Below, one piece after another: positions 37,961 to 47,916 of a DNA stretch of 64,000 nt. Positions within the stretch are counted from its first letter, which is position 1, and the number at the start of each line of letters is the position of its first letter. Made by a program: the position numbers and the translations under genes. Below the pieces are notes generated by a model, which ran no database searches, had not been told where the DNA came from, and was given only the letters and a program-made list of their open reading frames with translations. The stretch spans positions 414,881 through 478,880 of the forward strand of contig NZ_MNAN01000037.1 of assembly GCF_001854475.1 (NCBI RefSeq). Direction: 5' to 3'. The DNA is from Pseudoalteromonas byunsanensis. Lineage in GTDB: Bacteria; Pseudomonadota; Gammaproteobacteria; Enterobacterales; Alteromonadaceae.

Positions 37961-39157
37961 TATGCATTCATAATGAACGGATCAGGATTTTACTAAATCA
38001 TGTTGATAAGACCAAATATTGTGTTAATTCAGCTCTCCAATCACTTAAATCTAGGAAAAAAAGGGCCATTATCAAACTTCTTTAAATATTAAGCATATTT
38101 TTGCCCCTTCCCAGAACAAAATTTTACTAACCTAGATAGCGCTGGAACACAATTTTACTAACTTACAGAGTAAATAAACCGAATTTTTACCAACTGATTT
38201 GCTAATAAACCGAAATTTTACTAACTCATTGATTAACTAGGTGAGCAAACGCTATTATTGAAAAATACTCAATTTGTAAACCCCCTTTACACTTAGCGAT
38301 ATTGTTCAATACAGGTCAATGTATTACTCATTTCAATCTATAAAAATCACACACCACAAAGCGTGTTACATGCTGTTTCGCAAACACAGTTAATTATCAG
38401 AGCTTTTTATCAACGTTTTCAGAAAAACCATTTAGCCCACTCTTTTAGTGGTTAAAAACCAGACGCTGCATAAGTGATTCGTCCAGCAACGCTTAATAAC
38501 TATTTGAACTAGAACAACTAAATGACAATGCTCAACACAAGTTACAGATTTATACCTCTCGCCAGAGTTGTAGTTAGTATTTTTCTGATCTTTAGTCATA
38601 TATCACTGTATATTACACACAACAGGTATTCTATGAGCTGCCTAAGAAAAGGAGCAATGCCTAAGTAAATAAAGAAAACGTAACTGCCACTATGTTAAAT
38701 TTGATACGTTAAACATGTTTATCTGTTGATTAATAAGGGTCTTTTCTAGCTCTCAGTGAGCGAAAACACATACTTTACTAGCACATAATTTCCATATCTA
38801 AACTTAGAACTAATAAGAAAACACGGCGCAAAGATCAGGATATTACTAACTTGCTATAACCTACTCCCACGACTGACTTCAAAGCCTATCTATGACAATT
38901 TATTTCTATATTTTGACGATAGGAAAATCATTGACGGCCCCCATTGAACTTGTTTCAGTTACACGCTATTTAATTGTGATAAGCCTTCATTCGCTATTTC
39001 TAGACATTAAGGATAAATCAACTTGCTAGAGCACCTACTTTTTAGTTCATATGAACTAAATCGAAGCACAACCAAACTCTATAAGTTTATTCTTACTACT
39101 CCATTTTTCTTACACATTTTCTTCGTCTAATAATCGCCATAGACGGAGGACAATTAA
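37961..39157. other. Gene-free 1.2 kb between aceA and the small membrane-protein gene
   Basis: No open frame of gene length on either strand and AT-rich throughout. Apart from the repeat cluster I see no tRNA or attachment site. Its size and content are unusual for the left part of the window, where most gaps are below 300 bp. Confidence 0.6.
37980..38850. repeat. Satellite cluster of the origin-type 18-bp repeat
   Basis: Seven copies of the repeat seen at the origin (consensus STTAGTAA-N6-GATC) in one gene-free stretch: 37980-37997 (-), 38114-38131 (-), 38145-38162 (-), 38177-38194 (-), 38208-38225 (-), 38573-38590 (+) and 38833-38850 (-). The first, sixth and seventh end in GATC at the same spacing as at the origin. 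The four in the middle have GTTC, GTTC, GGTT and GGTT in place of GATC and are placed at 31, 32 and 31 bp, about three helical turns. The best supported inference is a set of binding sites for the Rep initiator encoded 10 kb away. Confidence 0.72.
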
Positions 39158-39658
39158 ATGACACAACCAACCATTAAGCATGGCGATTGGGCAAAAATAC
39201 AAGAAACGCGAGCAAAGAAGAAGCAAGCGTCAGCAAAAAACAGAGCAAATAATGTAACTATCATTTTAGCGCTAATTGCTGGATTTGCTGTCATTGCAAT
39301 GCTGTGGTCAAAACTATTAGATAAAACTAATGAAAGTCGAATACCAGTGTTAAAACAAGAGCAAAAACTAAGAATAGCTCGCCATTTCTCAAAACAATTT
39401 ATTATGGGAAATTGGCATTTTTATGATGCGGAATTTACCAGCTCAGATATAAATATTTTGATAAAAATGCCCACGAAACTTGCAATGAGTGAACAGCAGG
39501 TGGCTCAATACATAAAAGGTTCTATATGTCCGTCATCAAATAGCCGCATATGGCGAGATGTAAACCACTATAACCTGCACATTAATCTATTTGTTGGTAA
39601 GCCTCGTAATGGTACCTACACGCAATGTGATAACCCAAATACTCATTACACTGGCTAA
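39158..39658 (+). CDS. Small membrane-anchored hypothetical protein
   Basis: A 166-residue protein: basic N-terminus (KKKQASAKNR), one TM helix about 32-50 (VTIILALIAGFAVIAML), then a periplasmic domain of about 110 residues with two cysteines. A strong ribosome-binding site GGAGGA lies 8 nt before the ATG. Unrecognised; convergent with rmuC, 25 bp apart. Confidence 0.65.
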   Translation: MTQPTIKHGDWAKIQETRAKKKQASAKNRANNVTIILALIAGFAVIAMLWSKLLDKTNESRIPVLKQEQKLRIARHFSKQFIMGNWHFYDAEFTSSDINILIKMPTKLAMSEQQVAQYIKGSICPSSNSRIWRDVNHYNLHINLFVGKPRNGTYTQCDNPNTHYTG

Positions 39659-39683
39659 TCAGCTAGTGTAAAGGGGATTGACA

Positions 39684-41126
39684 CTATTCTAATTCCAGAC
39701 GTGCTTTCTCCGTAACTTCACTTGGTAGCGACTTCGTAACTGACACCCCAAGCTCCTTGAATTCAGATGCCTGCTTAATTAAGTTTCCTTTCCCACTGTA
39801 TAGCTGAGCAAAGGCTTTATCATAACTTTCCTTTGCCTTATCCAGTTGCTTGCCGACGCCATCCATACTATTTAAAAAAGCATTCAGCTTGTTGTAAAAC
39901 TTCTCAGCCCGCAGTGCAAGCTCTCTACTATGTTTACTTTGTTCCTCAAATTTCCATAGCTGTTTAACAATATTAAGGCTAGTTAGTAAAGTGGTGGGTG
40001 TAGCCACTAACACATTCATGTCTAAGGCTTGTTGATAAAGCCCAGGATTATGCTTTATGGCCTCAACAAATGCCGACTCCACAGGAATAAACATGACCAC
40101 TACCTCAGGAGAATTAAGCCCAGGCAATCGCTCATAGGATTTATCTCCCAACTCTTTTATTCTTGCTTGAATAGCCTGGCAATGCTCAACAAGAGCACGT
40201 TGCGCTTGCTCAGTATTGTCTGCATTAACATAGCGAGTATATGCATTAAGTGATGTTTTCGCATCTATCACAAGATGGCGCTGCTGAGGCAGATACACGA
40301 TAACATCGGGACGAAACTTACCTTGTTCTGTGGTAAAAGATACTTCGCGCTTGTAATCAAAGCCAGCTCTTAATCCTGCACTATCAAGTACATTCTCAAG
40401 CATTAGCTCCCCCCAATTACCTTGCGTTTTCTTTTGTCCTTGTAATGCGGTGGTGAGTCTATCGGCTTGCTCAGTGATTGATTTGTTGTTCGCTTGCAAA
40501 TGCATCAACTCAGTTTTTAGCGATGCTCTTTGTTTTAATTCCTCACTATGAATTGCTTCCATTTTATCTCTAAAGCCTTTCAATTCACCTTGTACAGGCT
40601 GAAGTATTTGACTCAAGCGCTCTTGGCTTTGGATGTTAAAGCGTGCTGTTTTTTCTTCAAATATTTGATTTGCGATATTTTCAAACTCTTGCTTGAGAAG
40701 CGCTTTTGACTTTTCTAACTGCGCTATTTGAGCATCAAAAGCCTGTTGTTTTTGCTCAAGAGTTGTTTTCAGATCAGTGAGTTCTATTTCCAACCCATGA
40801 GACTGTTCTCGGCTTTGAGCCAGCGATTGCTCGCTTTGCTGCCATAGTCGTTGATATTGCTCAGCTTGCTGTTGCCTCTCAGACAAACGCGCCTGATATT
40901 GCTGGCAATGACCATGTAATTGCAGCTTATCCGCTTGCAACTGCGTGAGTTGTTGTTCAAGTATGGCTTTTTGTGAATTCTGTTGCGCTAAACTCTGCTC
41001 TAAACTAGATAACTGCGAGGAAAGTCTCTGTCGATGAATCAAGTACCAGGGAAAGGCAAGCATTGCACCTGCGCTCACAGAGACTACATGTAACCAACTT
41101 ATTTGTGATATAACGGCATCAAGCAT
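39684..41126 (-). CDS. rmuC: DNA recombination protein RmuC
   Basis: A 480-residue protein: an N-terminal membrane-anchor helix (about 13-28), a long coiled coil rich in Gln/Glu from 30 to about 200, and the RmuC nuclease-like domain with NWGELMLENVLDSAGLRAG, RPDVIVYLPQQRHLVIDAK and VVMFIPVESAFVEAI. It limits DNA inversions and rearrangements between short inverted repeats. Full length. Single gene; a response regulator gene precedes it on the same strand with a 61-bp gap. Confidence 0.94.
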   Translation of the reverse strand: MLDAVISQISWLHVVSVSAGAMLAFPWYLIHRQRLSSQLSSLEQSLAQQNSQKAILEQQLTQLQADKLQLHGHCQQYQARLSERQQQAEQYQRLWQQSEQSLAQSREQSHGLEIELTDLKTTLEQKQQAFDAQIAQLEKSKALLKQEFENIANQIFEEKTARFNIQSQERLSQILQPVQGELKGFRDKMEAIHSEELKQRASLKTELMHLQANNKSITEQADRLTTALQGQKKTQGNWGELMLENVLDSAGLRAGFDYKREVSFTTEQGKFRPDVIVYLPQQRHLVIDAKTSLNAYTRYVNADNTEQAQRALVEHCQAIQARIKELGDKSYERLPGLNSPEVVVMFIPVESAFVEAIKHNPGLYQQALDMNVLVATPTTLLTSLNIVKQLWKFEEQSKHSRELALRAEKFYNKLNAFLNSMDGVGKQLDKAKESYDKAFAQLYSGKGNLIKQASEFKELGVSVTKSLPSEVTEKARLELE

Positions 41127-41187
41127 ACTTTATCTCAAAGATAATTATCTTATACCAGATAATACCTTAGTGAGTCATTACAAGCAC

Positions 41188-41874
41188 TTAATTCGTGTCA
41201 TCTTCCAGTTGTTGTGCATCATAACGATAACCGGCCCCATATACTGACCCGATAAGTTTGGCGGAAAAGCCTAACTGTTTAACCTTTTTACGAATATTCT
41301 TAATATGGCTGTCGATAACACGGTCTGAAATATCAAAGTTATCCGGTTGGATATGATCTAAAACTTGTTGACGAGAGAAGACTCGACTAGGAGCATTAAA
41401 TAGCAAAGCGAATATATCGAACTCTACTTTGGTTAATGAAAGCGACTTGTTACAGATAGTAATCGCCAATTGCGATTCATCCACAACCACCTTGTGCAGT
41501 GTTGCTGGGGTTGGTGTACAACGCCTTAAAATAGCTTTAATCCGCATTACAAGCTCTGCTGCACTAAATGGCTTACATACATAATCATCCGCGCCAAACT
41601 CCAACCCTTTGAGCCTGTCAGCTTCTGTGACCTTTGCCGTAACCATTACGATCGGCACCATGGAAAACTCGCGAATTTGTTTCATGCACTCAACCCCGTC
41701 TTGATTGGGTAGCATTATATCCATGACTATTGCATCAGGTTGATTATCTCGCACCCAAGGTACAACCTGTGCACCGTCGGCAATATGTGTGGTTTGAAAC
41801 CCCGATGCTTTAAAAAACAACAGAACTTGTTCTGCAATGTCAAAGTCATCCTCAACAACTAAAATGTGATGCAT
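41188..41874 (-). CDS. Orphan OmpR-family response regulator
   Basis: A 228-residue regulator with Asp at about 52 (AIVMDIMLPNQDG), the KPF lysine, and a C-terminal winged helix (VIDSHIKNIRKKVKQLG). The receiver resembles BaeR/RstA-type proteins. No kinase gene is adjacent; the small gene before it and rmuC after it are unrelated, so its sensor must be elsewhere. Confidence 0.88.
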   Translation of the reverse strand: MHHILVVEDDFDIAEQVLLFFKASGFQTTHIADGAQVVPWVRDNQPDAIVMDIMLPNQDGVECMKQIREFSMVPIVMVTAKVTEADRLKGLEFGADDYVCKPFSAAELVMRIKAILRRCTPTPATLHKVVVDESQLAITICNKSLSLTKVEFDIFALLFNAPSRVFSRQQVLDHIQPDNFDISDRVIDSHIKNIRKKVKQLGFSAKLIGSVYGAGYRYDAQQLEDDTN

Positions 41875-41900
41875 AGTCCCTCTGTGGTCGTTTAAGTACT

Positions 41901-42104
41901 CTACTTTGCTTTGAGTTGCATGAGAGCCTTTCGACGTAGTGAATCTGATAAAGTATCATCTAATAATAACATGGTAAGAATACTATTGAGATCCTCACTT
42001 TTCGCAACTTCATCTAAAAGAGCGTAATCACATTGTGACAGCGGTTTTATAAAGTTCAGTTGTGTAGAAGCAACTTCACCACACATTTTTGTGTATCCTT
42101 TCAT
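41901..42104 (-). CDS. Small hypothetical protein
   Basis: A 67-residue acidic helical protein (CDYALLDEVAKSEDLNSILTMLLLDDTLSDSLRRKALMQ). The start at 42104 (MKGYTKMC) is preferred because the frame upstream of it lies in a promoter-like AT-rich area; the 42134 ATG has no ribosome-binding site either, so the N-terminus is uncertain. It precedes the orphan regulator by 26 bp and could be cotranscribed. Confidence 0.5.
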   Translation of the reverse strand: MKGYTKMCGEVASTQLNFIKPLSQCDYALLDEVAKSEDLNSILTMLLLDDTLSDSLRRKALMQLKAK

Positions 42105-42225
42105 TTTGACTAACCAAACACCTTTTGGCGGCATTAAAGTATCAGTGTCGATATTTCAACTTAACAATGTGGAGTAAATATGGACTTAAGAATAGTATTT
42201 ACGAAAATGGCAGGTTACATAAAAC

Positions 42226-42251
42226 AAAAAGCCAGCTTACGCTGGCTTTAT
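42226..42251 (-). terminator. Intrinsic terminator of the SNF2 helicase gene
   Basis: AAAGCCAGC and GCTGGCTTT form a 9-bp stem with a 4-nt loop; on the minus strand a T-run (CTTTTTGTTTT) follows. It lies about 120 bp beyond the helicase stop. Confidence 0.72.
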
Positions 42252-42371
42252 TACAAATTGTAATCAAGGGGGAAATCAACAAATGCTCATCACTACCAAC
42301 AAGCATAATCATAGACTGCCCACTTTTAGATTTAGTTCAAAATTAATATCACTTTTTAATAATTAGTTGTA

Positions 42372-45300
42372 TCAGCGCAATAATGACAGCATCTGATCTT
42401 CATCAAATTTATTCAAGTTCATAGATTTATCTTCAAACAATGCATCAACTAGAGCTTGCTTTTGGACTTGCATGTTAAAGACTTTCTGCTCTATCGAATT
42501 CGCCATTATCAGCTTGTATACAAACACCGGCTTATCTTGGCCAATGCGATACGCTCTATCTGTTGCTTGATTTTCGACCGCAGGATTCCACCAAGGGTCA
42601 AAGTGGATCACCGTATCAGCTTGCGTCAAGTTCAATCCTGTTCCGCCAGCTTTAAGACTGATCAAAAATACGTTACATTCGCCGCTTGTAAAGGCCTGTA
42701 TGGCCTTATCTCTATGTCTTGTTTGCCCAGTTAACATGGTATAAGGCAATCCAAGCGTGGTGCACTGCTGGGCGATTAAATCCAGCACCGTCGTAAACTG
42801 GCTGAAGATAATAACTCTTCTTCCTTGTTCTAACATTATTGGTAAATGCTGAGTAAGCCAATCCAGCTTTGCACTTGAAGCATCACTTTGCTTATCAACT
42901 AGCTGCGAGTGACAACAGATTTGTCGCAGTTTAAGCAGGGCATCCAAAAACATTAACTTGCTGCGCTGAACACCTTGCTCTTTAAATAGATTTAATAAAT
43001 TACTTTCAACCTGTTGTTGTACGCTCGCATACAATTGTGCTTGCTTAGGAGAAAATTCCAGCTCTTTTACGAGCTCTGTTTTAGCTGGGAGCTCCTGAAC
43101 AACCTGTGCTTTAGTGCGACGCAGGATAAATGGCGCTATCACAGAGTGTAACTCTTTGGCACGCGCGGTATCTTGCTCTTTTTCAATAGGGTATTGAAAA
43201 TACTGTTTAAACTGTTGGCGGGTTCCCAAAATGTCAGGCATGACAAAGTCTAATAGCGACTTAAGCTCTAACAAATTGTTCTCCACTGGAGTACCGCTTA
43301 AACACAGCTTAAATTGCGCTTTGAGCTGTTTCACACACTTTGAAATTTGTGCCGACTCATTTTTAATGTATTGAGCTTCATCTAAAACAATCGAGTCGAA
43401 TTCCAGCGCCTTATAGTACGCTAAATCACGCTTAAGAAGAGGGTAGGTAGTCAGAATAAACTTAGCTTTGTGTACTTTTTCTAGCTGCGTTTCACGGTTG
43501 CTACCATGAATCGTGGTTAATGTTAAATGAGGAGCAAAACGTGAAAATTCATTTTGCCAATTCCCAACTAGACTGGTTGGACAAACAATCAGGCTAGGCA
43601 TATTAACCAAAGTATTATGCTGATTTATAAAGTAAGCAATTACTTGTAATGTTTTACCAAGCCCCATGTCATCAGCCAATATACCACCTAGCTGATGCCT
43701 ATTTAGAAACTTAAGCCAATTTACGCCCTGTTCTTGATAGTCCCTCAATGTGAACGTCTGATTTGTGCTAGCAGGTATAAGATTACTTGTTGCTTTGGGA
43801 TGATTTAGCTCGTCTAAATATTCAAGTAATCGCTTATCATCACAACTAACCGCAATATCATCTAAATTGAACAAGTCTTTTGCAAAGTATAACGGAAACT
43901 TAAATTGGCTATTAGAAAGGTAATAGCTAAAACGTTCTTTTAATTTAATAAGCTGCTCATAAGTAGCGGTAGGAACGGCGTAAGATTGCTCAGCAATTTT
44001 CACATATTGATAGTTGCTCGCCAATTCATTTATCTCAAGACGCGGTTTTACATCCCAATCTAACAAAACCGTTTTATCATCAAATTGAACTTTGCCTAGA
44101 ATGTGATGATGTCTATCACGTCTAATTGATAAAGAAACCCTAGGCTCGATTACTAAGTTAGTATCGTTAAGCTCTTCAACAACCCAGCCTTTGTTGAGCA
44201 ATAGCGGGCGAACTTCATTGTTGAACCAATGTTGTGCCTGCTCGCTTTGCGCAGGCAATGTAAATAACCCATCTGAATTACTCAGGCCTAAACCAGTAAG
44301 TAATTGCTCACTACGCTTTTGCTGTTTAACAACTTCACTTTTAGCTAAGAGTTTTGAATCATCAAAAGCAAGTTTGAAATAGGTGGCATCACCTGAGTGA
44401 CTCACACTTAAACGGCTTCTCAGGTTACCGCTGCTCGATACACCTGCAGGAGCCACCCCATCAGGCGCAGCAATCAAATCATCTGAATACAGTTCAGCAA
44501 AGCGTTTAGCCACCTGGCTCAACTGCTCAAGCGCAACTGATGGCATGGTTAATAGGTGTGCGATTTCTATACTACTAAGCTCGGAGCTTATGCGACCTAC
44601 CGACATACGCTCAGTATCAAGATAATAAGGTGGGTCCGTTTTTAACAGCAACCAATGTTCTGTATTAGATAGCTGTGCTTTGAGTTGAGCATATTGGCTA
44701 TCTTGCTGCCAAACAAACGTCAAAGTTTGTTGATGAGCAGAGGACAAAGGCGTTCTGTTATTTTGAAAGTACAAACGGTTAGTGTGTAACAACTGCTGAA
44801 GTGCAGCATATCCCCATGCTCCGCTTAACTCGAAGTGACCTGGTGAGTTTTGAGAGCGGATCCAGGTAAATAGTCTAAAATCTTCATCGGATACACCAGG
44901 AGGGGGTAGCTGGCTATTAATTTGTTGTTCTGTAAGTGGCCGACCAAGAGGATAATGACCATCAGGTCTGAATGCGCTGAGTTTGGGCATTACTTGCAAC
45001 TCGTTACCGTGAACTTCCAGCGAAAACAATAAAACATTATTAATATCTGATGGCTTAGTCAGCTGCAACTGCTCTAATTCATTAAACCAGTCGTTTATCA
45101 AATAGGCTTCGCCAAATCCACCTGAATGCTCAATTTTCAGCTTAAGAAGTACCGCAGCGATATGACGACATTTGGCATTACTTGAACAAGTACACTGGGC
45201 TTCAACTCGGACCCCATTCGTATTGTGTTCTATGGTGATGTGCTGTGAGAACGTATTGCCATAATTACCAATAATTTGAGCATCTATTTTGGAAAAATCT

Positions 45301-45479
45301 TCGCTGTGTTCAAGAAAACTAATTTGTGAGTCTTTAAGGTACTCTTTAGCCTTACTCAGCATTTGAGCATTAAAATACTGCTTCAAAAAGCGCTCAGAAA
45401 GTGGAAATTGATTTGCTTGTTCTTGTTTAATTTCTTCAAACAAGGCAAGCAACTGTTCTTTAGACAACTGCGTAGACAT
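42372..45479 (-). CDS. SNF2/RapA-type DEAD-box helicase with SWIM zinc finger
   Basis: A 1035-residue ATPase. A SWIM zinc finger (CTCSSNAKCRHIAAVLLKL) near residue 100 precedes the Snf2 motor: motif I DDMGLGKT, Ia, DEAQYIKN (motif II), a conserved LSGTPVENNL and the C-terminal lobe with FSQFTTVLDLI, GGTGLNLTQADTVI and QATDRAYRIGQ. These proteins move along DNA or remodel protein-DNA complexes; the exact role of this subgroup is uncertain. I chose ATG 45479; a TTG at 45503 would add eight residues. Confidence 0.9.
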   Translation of the reverse strand: MSTQLSKEQLLALFEEIKQEQANQFPLSERFLKQYFNAQMLSKAKEYLKDSQISFLEHSEDFSKIDAQIIGNYGNTFSQHITIEHNTNGVRVEAQCTCSSNAKCRHIAAVLLKLKIEHSGGFGEAYLINDWFNELEQLQLTKPSDINNVLLFSLEVHGNELQVMPKLSAFRPDGHYPLGRPLTEQQINSQLPPPGVSDEDFRLFTWIRSQNSPGHFELSGAWGYAALQQLLHTNRLYFQNNRTPLSSAHQQTLTFVWQQDSQYAQLKAQLSNTEHWLLLKTDPPYYLDTERMSVGRISSELSSIEIAHLLTMPSVALEQLSQVAKRFAELYSDDLIAAPDGVAPAGVSSSGNLRSRLSVSHSGDATYFKLAFDDSKLLAKSEVVKQQKRSEQLLTGLGLSNSDGLFTLPAQSEQAQHWFNNEVRPLLLNKGWVVEELNDTNLVIEPRVSLSIRRDRHHHILGKVQFDDKTVLLDWDVKPRLEINELASNYQYVKIAEQSYAVPTATYEQLIKLKERFSYYLSNSQFKFPLYFAKDLFNLDDIAVSCDDKRLLEYLDELNHPKATSNLIPASTNQTFTLRDYQEQGVNWLKFLNRHQLGGILADDMGLGKTLQVIAYFINQHNTLVNMPSLIVCPTSLVGNWQNEFSRFAPHLTLTTIHGSNRETQLEKVHKAKFILTTYPLLKRDLAYYKALEFDSIVLDEAQYIKNESAQISKCVKQLKAQFKLCLSGTPVENNLLELKSLLDFVMPDILGTRQQFKQYFQYPIEKEQDTARAKELHSVIAPFILRRTKAQVVQELPAKTELVKELEFSPKQAQLYASVQQQVESNLLNLFKEQGVQRSKLMFLDALLKLRQICCHSQLVDKQSDASSAKLDWLTQHLPIMLEQGRRVIIFSQFTTVLDLIAQQCTTLGLPYTMLTGQTRHRDKAIQAFTSGECNVFLISLKAGGTGLNLTQADTVIHFDPWWNPAVENQATDRAYRIGQDKPVFVYKLIMANSIEQKVFNMQVQKQALVDALFEDKSMNLNKFDEDQMLSLLR

Positions 45480-45645
45480 CAGCACGACACAAAACTTTAC
45501 CAATCCGCCCAGTATATGGGATCACAGCGCTAAGCAAAAGGGCTTGACCCAGATTTAGCGTAGGTATTTTACTGGTTGGAGCAGAGAATAGGCAGTTTAC
45601 GCATAGGCCAAGCAATTATTGTAAATTGCCTGGCTTATTTGTAAG

Positions 45646-46608
45646 CTAATTATAACTAGACAATATTTTTTGAAGTTGATCTAAACGTTTACCTGTCAGC
45701 ACACGGTTATCAATTTTTATCGTGATGTCGCCAGTTTTAAGGCTTCTTTGTACCTTCACAAAATCACTTTCCAACAGAGATTCGTTGCGATGAGACTTAT
45801 CTTCGAAGGTTGTCAGATACTTAGTGATCATCAGCGCGCGCTTTTCATCGGTCATTTCTTCAAGCATAAAGGGCTGAGTGCTCAACTCCTGAATCATGCT
45901 GTTAAACATGTCAGGGTCTAAGTTAATCGCTTCTATAATTTTTTTCGCAGCTTCACGGCCAACATGATTAGCAGTTGGATACAAATTGAGGACGTGTTTT
46001 GGAATGTGCTCATAGGCTTTAATTGCATCGGCGATAGCGGTGTGTGAAACCCCTTCAATTGCAGCTATTTCTCTAAATGAGCCTTTTTTCCCTTGTTCTT
46101 GCAGTTTTAGTTTAGTGCCAGCATAAGCCTGACCCAATTCCCATAAACTAGGTGCAATATATTGATCTGATGATACTGCAAGCAATTTAGCATCGTCATC
46201 ATTAAAGTCGTTTGATGATAAAACGACATAATCGGCGCCTGCAAAAATACATGCTTTACGTCTACGAGAACCAGATAATACCCATTGAATATTATCTTTT
46301 TGCCAGCAAAGTGCAGGGTGCAAATTACGTTTATCACTCTTTATCGCTGGCAATATATCAGCGACAGAACGTTCATTGAGCAAAGATTGCTCTCGCCTAT
46401 TTTGGCCGTAAACCTTTGTTTTTAATTCAATATCTTTATGTCTTATTACGTGACAGGTTAAAGTAATTGTTCTATTCGGATCACTGGGTGCTGGCATAGT
46501 GATCACATCACCAACTTTTGCTTGATCCAGTAGATCATCAAGACTGCTTCCTTCAACAGGAGACGCAAAGGGATCTAATCGAGTATCATTTTTACGTTTT
46601 TTTGCCAT
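45646..46608 (-). CDS. parB: ParB-type partition protein
   Basis: A 320-residue centromere-binding protein of the plasmid type: the ParB CTPase-like region contains the GxRRRK arginine patch (SGSRRRKA at about 111-118), then a helix-turn-helix (FREIAAIEGVSHTAIADAIK) and a C-terminal dimerisation part (ITIKIDNRVLTGKRLDQL). Similar to P1 ParB/SopB type Ia proteins. It follows parA by 16 bp in one operon. The parS site could not be located by eye. Confidence 0.9.
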   Translation of the reverse strand: MAKKRKNDTRLDPFASPVEGSSLDDLLDQAKVGDVITMPAPSDPNRTITLTCHVIRHKDIELKTKVYGQNRREQSLLNERSVADILPAIKSDKRNLHPALCWQKDNIQWVLSGSRRRKACIFAGADYVVLSSNDFNDDDAKLLAVSSDQYIAPSLWELGQAYAGTKLKLQEQGKKGSFREIAAIEGVSHTAIADAIKAYEHIPKHVLNLYPTANHVGREAAKKIIEAINLDPDMFNSMIQELSTQPFMLEEMTDEKRALMITKYLTTFEDKSHRNESLLESDFVKVQRSLKTGDITIKIDNRVLTGKRLDQLQKILSSYN

Positions 46609-46624
46609 GGGTAAACCTTTATTC

Positions 46625-47857
46625 TTATTGCGTCAGTGATGATTGGGTTGAAGGCCAGTTTGAGCGGATCAACATTTCTAACTCATCCACTACATCTTTT
46701 ATATTTTCTTGTGCTTTTATCAAAGACTCTCTACTTGCAAGACTATCCGATGTTTTTTGATCAAAGATTGTATTAAAAGAGGATGAGCTTGCTGTAATAG
46801 CAGAACTATGGTTAATCGGATAACTCATAACTTGTCTACCAAAGGCGCTTCGGACATCTTTAACAATATCTCGTTGAGAATGATTACCTTTGACATAGTT
46901 GGTTACTAAGAATTGCATGAAATCCCAACCATCGTGGCCCAGTGCAGCAACAGTATGATATATCTCACCCAGTCGTTTTAGATATTTATTGTTAGCATCA
47001 AAGTCGACAGCTTCTGGATGAACTGGTATTAACATCGCGGTAGAAGCCATTAATGCATTGTAAAACATAAAGTTAAGTGATGGTGCAGTGTCAATTAGAA
47101 TAATATCGAATTCATCCTCAACAGGCTCAATTACTTTTTCGTACAACTTGTGATAGTGCCGTGTTTGCTCATAACCAGAACTTTCTTTCAATTCTGTTGC
47201 CGTTTCATGTTCGAAGTAAAAATCATCCATACCAGAGGGCAATACTCGAATATTGGGGATATGCGTTGGTTGGAATGCGCTAGAGACAACACTTCGCCAT
47301 GTTTCGTTTTCTTCAAGCTCAATACAATCACGCATTAAATCACCAACTGTGATTGGTTCGGGGTCATTGGATGGAAAGAAACTTGAAGAAGAACCCTGTG
47401 GATCTAGGTCTATTATACCAATGCGATAGCGCTTTATATTCGTTGTGGCTAACGCAGCTGCTATGTTAACCAAAGAGGTTGTTTTACCACATCCACCTTT
47501 AAGTGAATTGATGACGATAACTTGGAGTTTGTCGCCTTCTTTACGTTGATCAGCGCTTACGCCCATGATCTCAGCCATTGCAAAAATATTGGCCAAGGTA
47601 TACGCGTAATGTCCATTTGCACCTTTTTGAATATTCAAGTGATCAAAGTCACCTTGGTCATGTCTTCGCTTTAAGGTTCGGTTATTACAACCTAGTAAGT
47701 CTGCAGCGGCTTTTTGAGTATAGGTTCTTAGTTCTTTTTCATCTGTTTTTAGATGTGCCCTATAATGCTGAATTCGACCTTCTAATGATTGTTCTGCGAC
47801 TTCAGCAGTAGCTTTCAATAAGCTATAAGTTGATAGTGCTTTGTTATTAATTGACAT
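46625..47857 (-). CDS. parA: ParA-type partition ATPase, type Ia
   Basis: A 410-residue Walker-type ATPase that segregates the replicon with ParB. The deviant Walker A motif KGGCGKTT is at residues 120-127, followed by IIDLDPQGSSS and DIILIDTAPSLNF. Residues 1-90 form an N-terminal extension with a MerR-like helix-turn-helix (TQKAAADLLGCNNRTLKRR), typical of type Ia ParA proteins that also repress their own operon. The start faces the origin, so its promoter lies inside the origin region. Confidence 0.94.
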   Translation of the reverse strand: MSINNKALSTYSLLKATAEVAEQSLEGRIQHYRAHLKTDEKELRTYTQKAAADLLGCNNRTLKRRHDQGDFDHLNIQKGANGHYAYTLANIFAMAEIMGVSADQRKEGDKLQVIVINSLKGGCGKTTSLVNIAAALATTNIKRYRIGIIDLDPQGSSSSFFPSNDPEPITVGDLMRDCIELEENETWRSVVSSAFQPTHIPNIRVLPSGMDDFYFEHETATELKESSGYEQTRHYHKLYEKVIEPVEDEFDIILIDTAPSLNFMFYNALMASTAMLIPVHPEAVDFDANNKYLKRLGEIYHTVAALGHDGWDFMQFLVTNYVKGNHSQRDIVKDVRSAFGRQVMSYPINHSSAITASSSSFNTIFDQKTSDSLASRESLIKAQENIKDVVDELEMLIRSNWPSTQSSLTQ

Positions 47858-47878
47858 ACGCGATATCCTTTACTTGAT

Positions 47879-47916
47879 AGTAAACATTATAATGTCCATC
47901 AAATGAGGAGTAAACA
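47879..47916. promoter_or_regulatory. Paired AGTAAACA motifs before parA, candidate ParA operator
   Basis: AGTAAACA occurs at 47879-47886 and 47909-47916, 30 bp apart, just upstream of the parA start. Type Ia ParA proteins repress their own promoter by binding repeats at this place, so these are a plausible operator, but two 8-mers are weak evidence. Confidence 0.35.

Noticed and set aside
39982..39990. GTTAGTAAA within rmuC, resembling the first half of the origin repeat
   Set aside because: No GATC or GTTC/GGTT at the 6-bp spacing, and it is explained by the coding sequence.
45504..45645. Imperfect CCAAGCAATT/AATTGCCTGG repeat beyond parB as a parS centromere
   Set aside because: One imperfect hairpin only, no repeated boxes; more likely a transcript end, so no parS is claimed.
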